Shown one piece after another: positions 40,685-41,521 of a DNA stretch of 41,521 nt (within the stretch, counting starts at the first letter, position 1; each line of letters begins with the position of its first letter). Made by a program: the position numbers and the translations under genes. The DNA lies in assembly GCA_017398355.1 (NCBI GenBank), contig JAFQGD010000028.1:1-41521 (forward strand), written 5' to 3'. This DNA comes from Akkermansia sp. GTDB lineage: Bacteria; Verrucomicrobiota; Verrucomicrobiia; Verrucomicrobiales; Akkermansiaceae. Under the pieces are notes generated by a model. The model made no database searches and was not told where the DNA came from. It was given only the letters and a program-made list of their open reading frames with translations.

Positions 40685-41521
40685 ATGCACACCATCACCG
40701 TTTCCAACCTTAATGCCACCGGTGCAGGCTCACTCCGCCAAGCCATTACCGATGCCAACGCCTACACCGGCACAGATGATATCCAAATTGTGTTTGATGC
40801 CGCTCTCGCAGGGCAATCGATTGCCCCGGGCGTAGCTCTTACTATTCCGGCCAACACGACCATCACCATGCCGGAAGGCATGGTGTGGGATATGAAAGGC
40901 AAGAAGCTGACCATTAAAGGCAAGCTTGTAGCAAATTATGCCACTACTGCGGATGTGCTGATGAGTACATCTACGAGCGCCGATATCGAAATTGCCGATG
41001 GCGGTTGTTTGGATTTGTCGAACGCCAATATTAATCTGTCTAAGAACTATTGCAATGTGTTTGTAAAGGCGGGAGGTGTCTTGAAAATGAACGGCGGGAA
41101 GTTGCATGCGTATGCCGGAACAGAGGGCGCGAGTGGTTCTGCTATATCGTTGACAGGAGTGGAGGTAACGGGAACTGTTGTAGCGAGTGGGGCACTGACT
41201 TCCCAAAATTGCACCTATAACAACAATGTCACACTGGGAGAATCGGCCACGCTGAGCGGGAATACCTTTGCGGGGTATCTGAAAGTATTCGGCAGCACGC
41301 AGGTGACGGCAAGCGGCAATAAGTTCACGGGGCAAGAAACGCTGCGTTTGGCAGATTATGTGGGAGATACGGCGGTAGCGCTGGCGTATGTGACATCCAG
41401 CAGTGCGGCAGATGCTTATGTGGGCGTATATGGTAAATGGGGTGATGGTGTTATGGCTGCCACACCTGCCTCTTTGTCGGGTGGCTACAAGCAGGTCGGA
41501 GATATGTCGGTGACAGCGGGC
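40685..41521 (+). CDS. Beta-helix repeat surface protein (C-terminus off the window)
   Basis: The frame is open from ATG 40685 to the right edge (279 residues seen). It begins MHTITVSNLNATGAGSLRQA, the same TVTN-x-N-x-GSGSLRQAI start seen in large bacterial beta-helix adhesins and autotransporter-like proteins. Gly/Ala/Thr/Asn-rich repeats follow (SADIEIADGGCLDLSNANIN, GGVLKMNGGKLHAYAG, ATLSGNTFAGYLKVFGSTQV) that fit a right-handed beta-helix. No signal peptide precedes it: the in-frame upstream codons reach a TAG at 40625 with no ATG, GTG or TTG. The secretion signal may be C-terminal or the helix may be intracellular; that part is outside the window. Its length and any autotransporter domain cannot be judged. 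Confidence 0.8.
   Translation, partial: MHTITVSNLNATGAGSLRQAITDANAYTGTDDIQIVFDAALAGQSIAPGVALTIPANTTITMPEGMVWDMKGKKLTIKGKLVANYATTADVLMSTSTSADIEIADGGCLDLSNANINLSKNYCNVFVKAGGVLKMNGGKLHAYAGTEGASGSAISLTGVEVTGTVVASGALTSQNCTYNNNVTLGESATLSGNTFAGYLKVFGSTQVTASGNKFTGQETLRLADYVGDTAVALAYVTSSSAADAYVGVYGKWGDGVMAATPASLSGGYKQVGDMSVTAG

Overview
The window reads as a chromosomal segment of a Gram-negative bacterium of the Verrucomicrobiota, most probably Akkermansia or a close relative. That assignment is inference from gene content: a lipopolysaccharide/outer-membrane assembly set (BamD, LptE, LptD), an OlsF-type acyltransferase fusion, FolE2 instead of FolE, a eukaryote-like glycogen branching enzyme, many small alanine-rich lipoproteins and a large beta-helix surface protein at the right edge. 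No prophage, intact insertion sequence or CRISPR array is visible.

Layout. 1-2160: a sigma54-type response regulator cut by the left edge, argC, and tRNA-Pro(GGG) transcribed divergently from argC, followed by a structured non-coding stretch with decayed tRNA-Pro fragments. 2160-7230: a truncated ion-channel ORF, then bamD-lptE-rsmI, glgB and a small membrane protein. 7336-14360 (minus strand): a NAD synthetase-like pseudoenzyme, lptD, an OlsF-like fusion, pdxA and a small membrane protein. 14400-16550 (minus): folE2, rpsR, rpmG and a DksA-like protein with a histone-H1-like tail. 16773-20270: malQ and a convergent ABC-F ATPase. 20349-24051 (minus): a PH-like membrane protein, a YkuD L,D-transpeptidase lipoprotein and three consecutive LysM lipoproteins, a cell-wall cluster. 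24301-27380 (plus): an alanine-rich lipoprotein, a flavodoxin-like reductase and hisS. 27549-32996 (minus): rplT, rpmI, and a Ser/Thr kinase-TPR protein overlapped by a sensor PP2C/SpoIIE phosphatase. 33164-37473: a SMUG1-like glycosylase, parA-comF, and a convergent Xer recombinase with a lipoprotein and a DMT-family protein. 37647-41521: two unrecognised proteins and the start of a beta-helix surface protein.

The most striking points are two. First, the NadE-like protein keeps both domains of glutamine-dependent NAD synthetase but has lost the catalytic residues of both. Second, at about a dozen genes a good -35/-10 promoter ends only 6-10 nt before the start codon, which implies widespread leaderless (or near-leaderless) mRNAs and changes several start-codon choices (lptD and parA from GTG). 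Other points are a hairpin that displays a perfect Shine-Dalgarno core ahead of rplT, the overlapping kinase/phosphatase pair, and a beta-helix protein with no signal peptide. All product names come from reading motifs by eye; no database search was possible.
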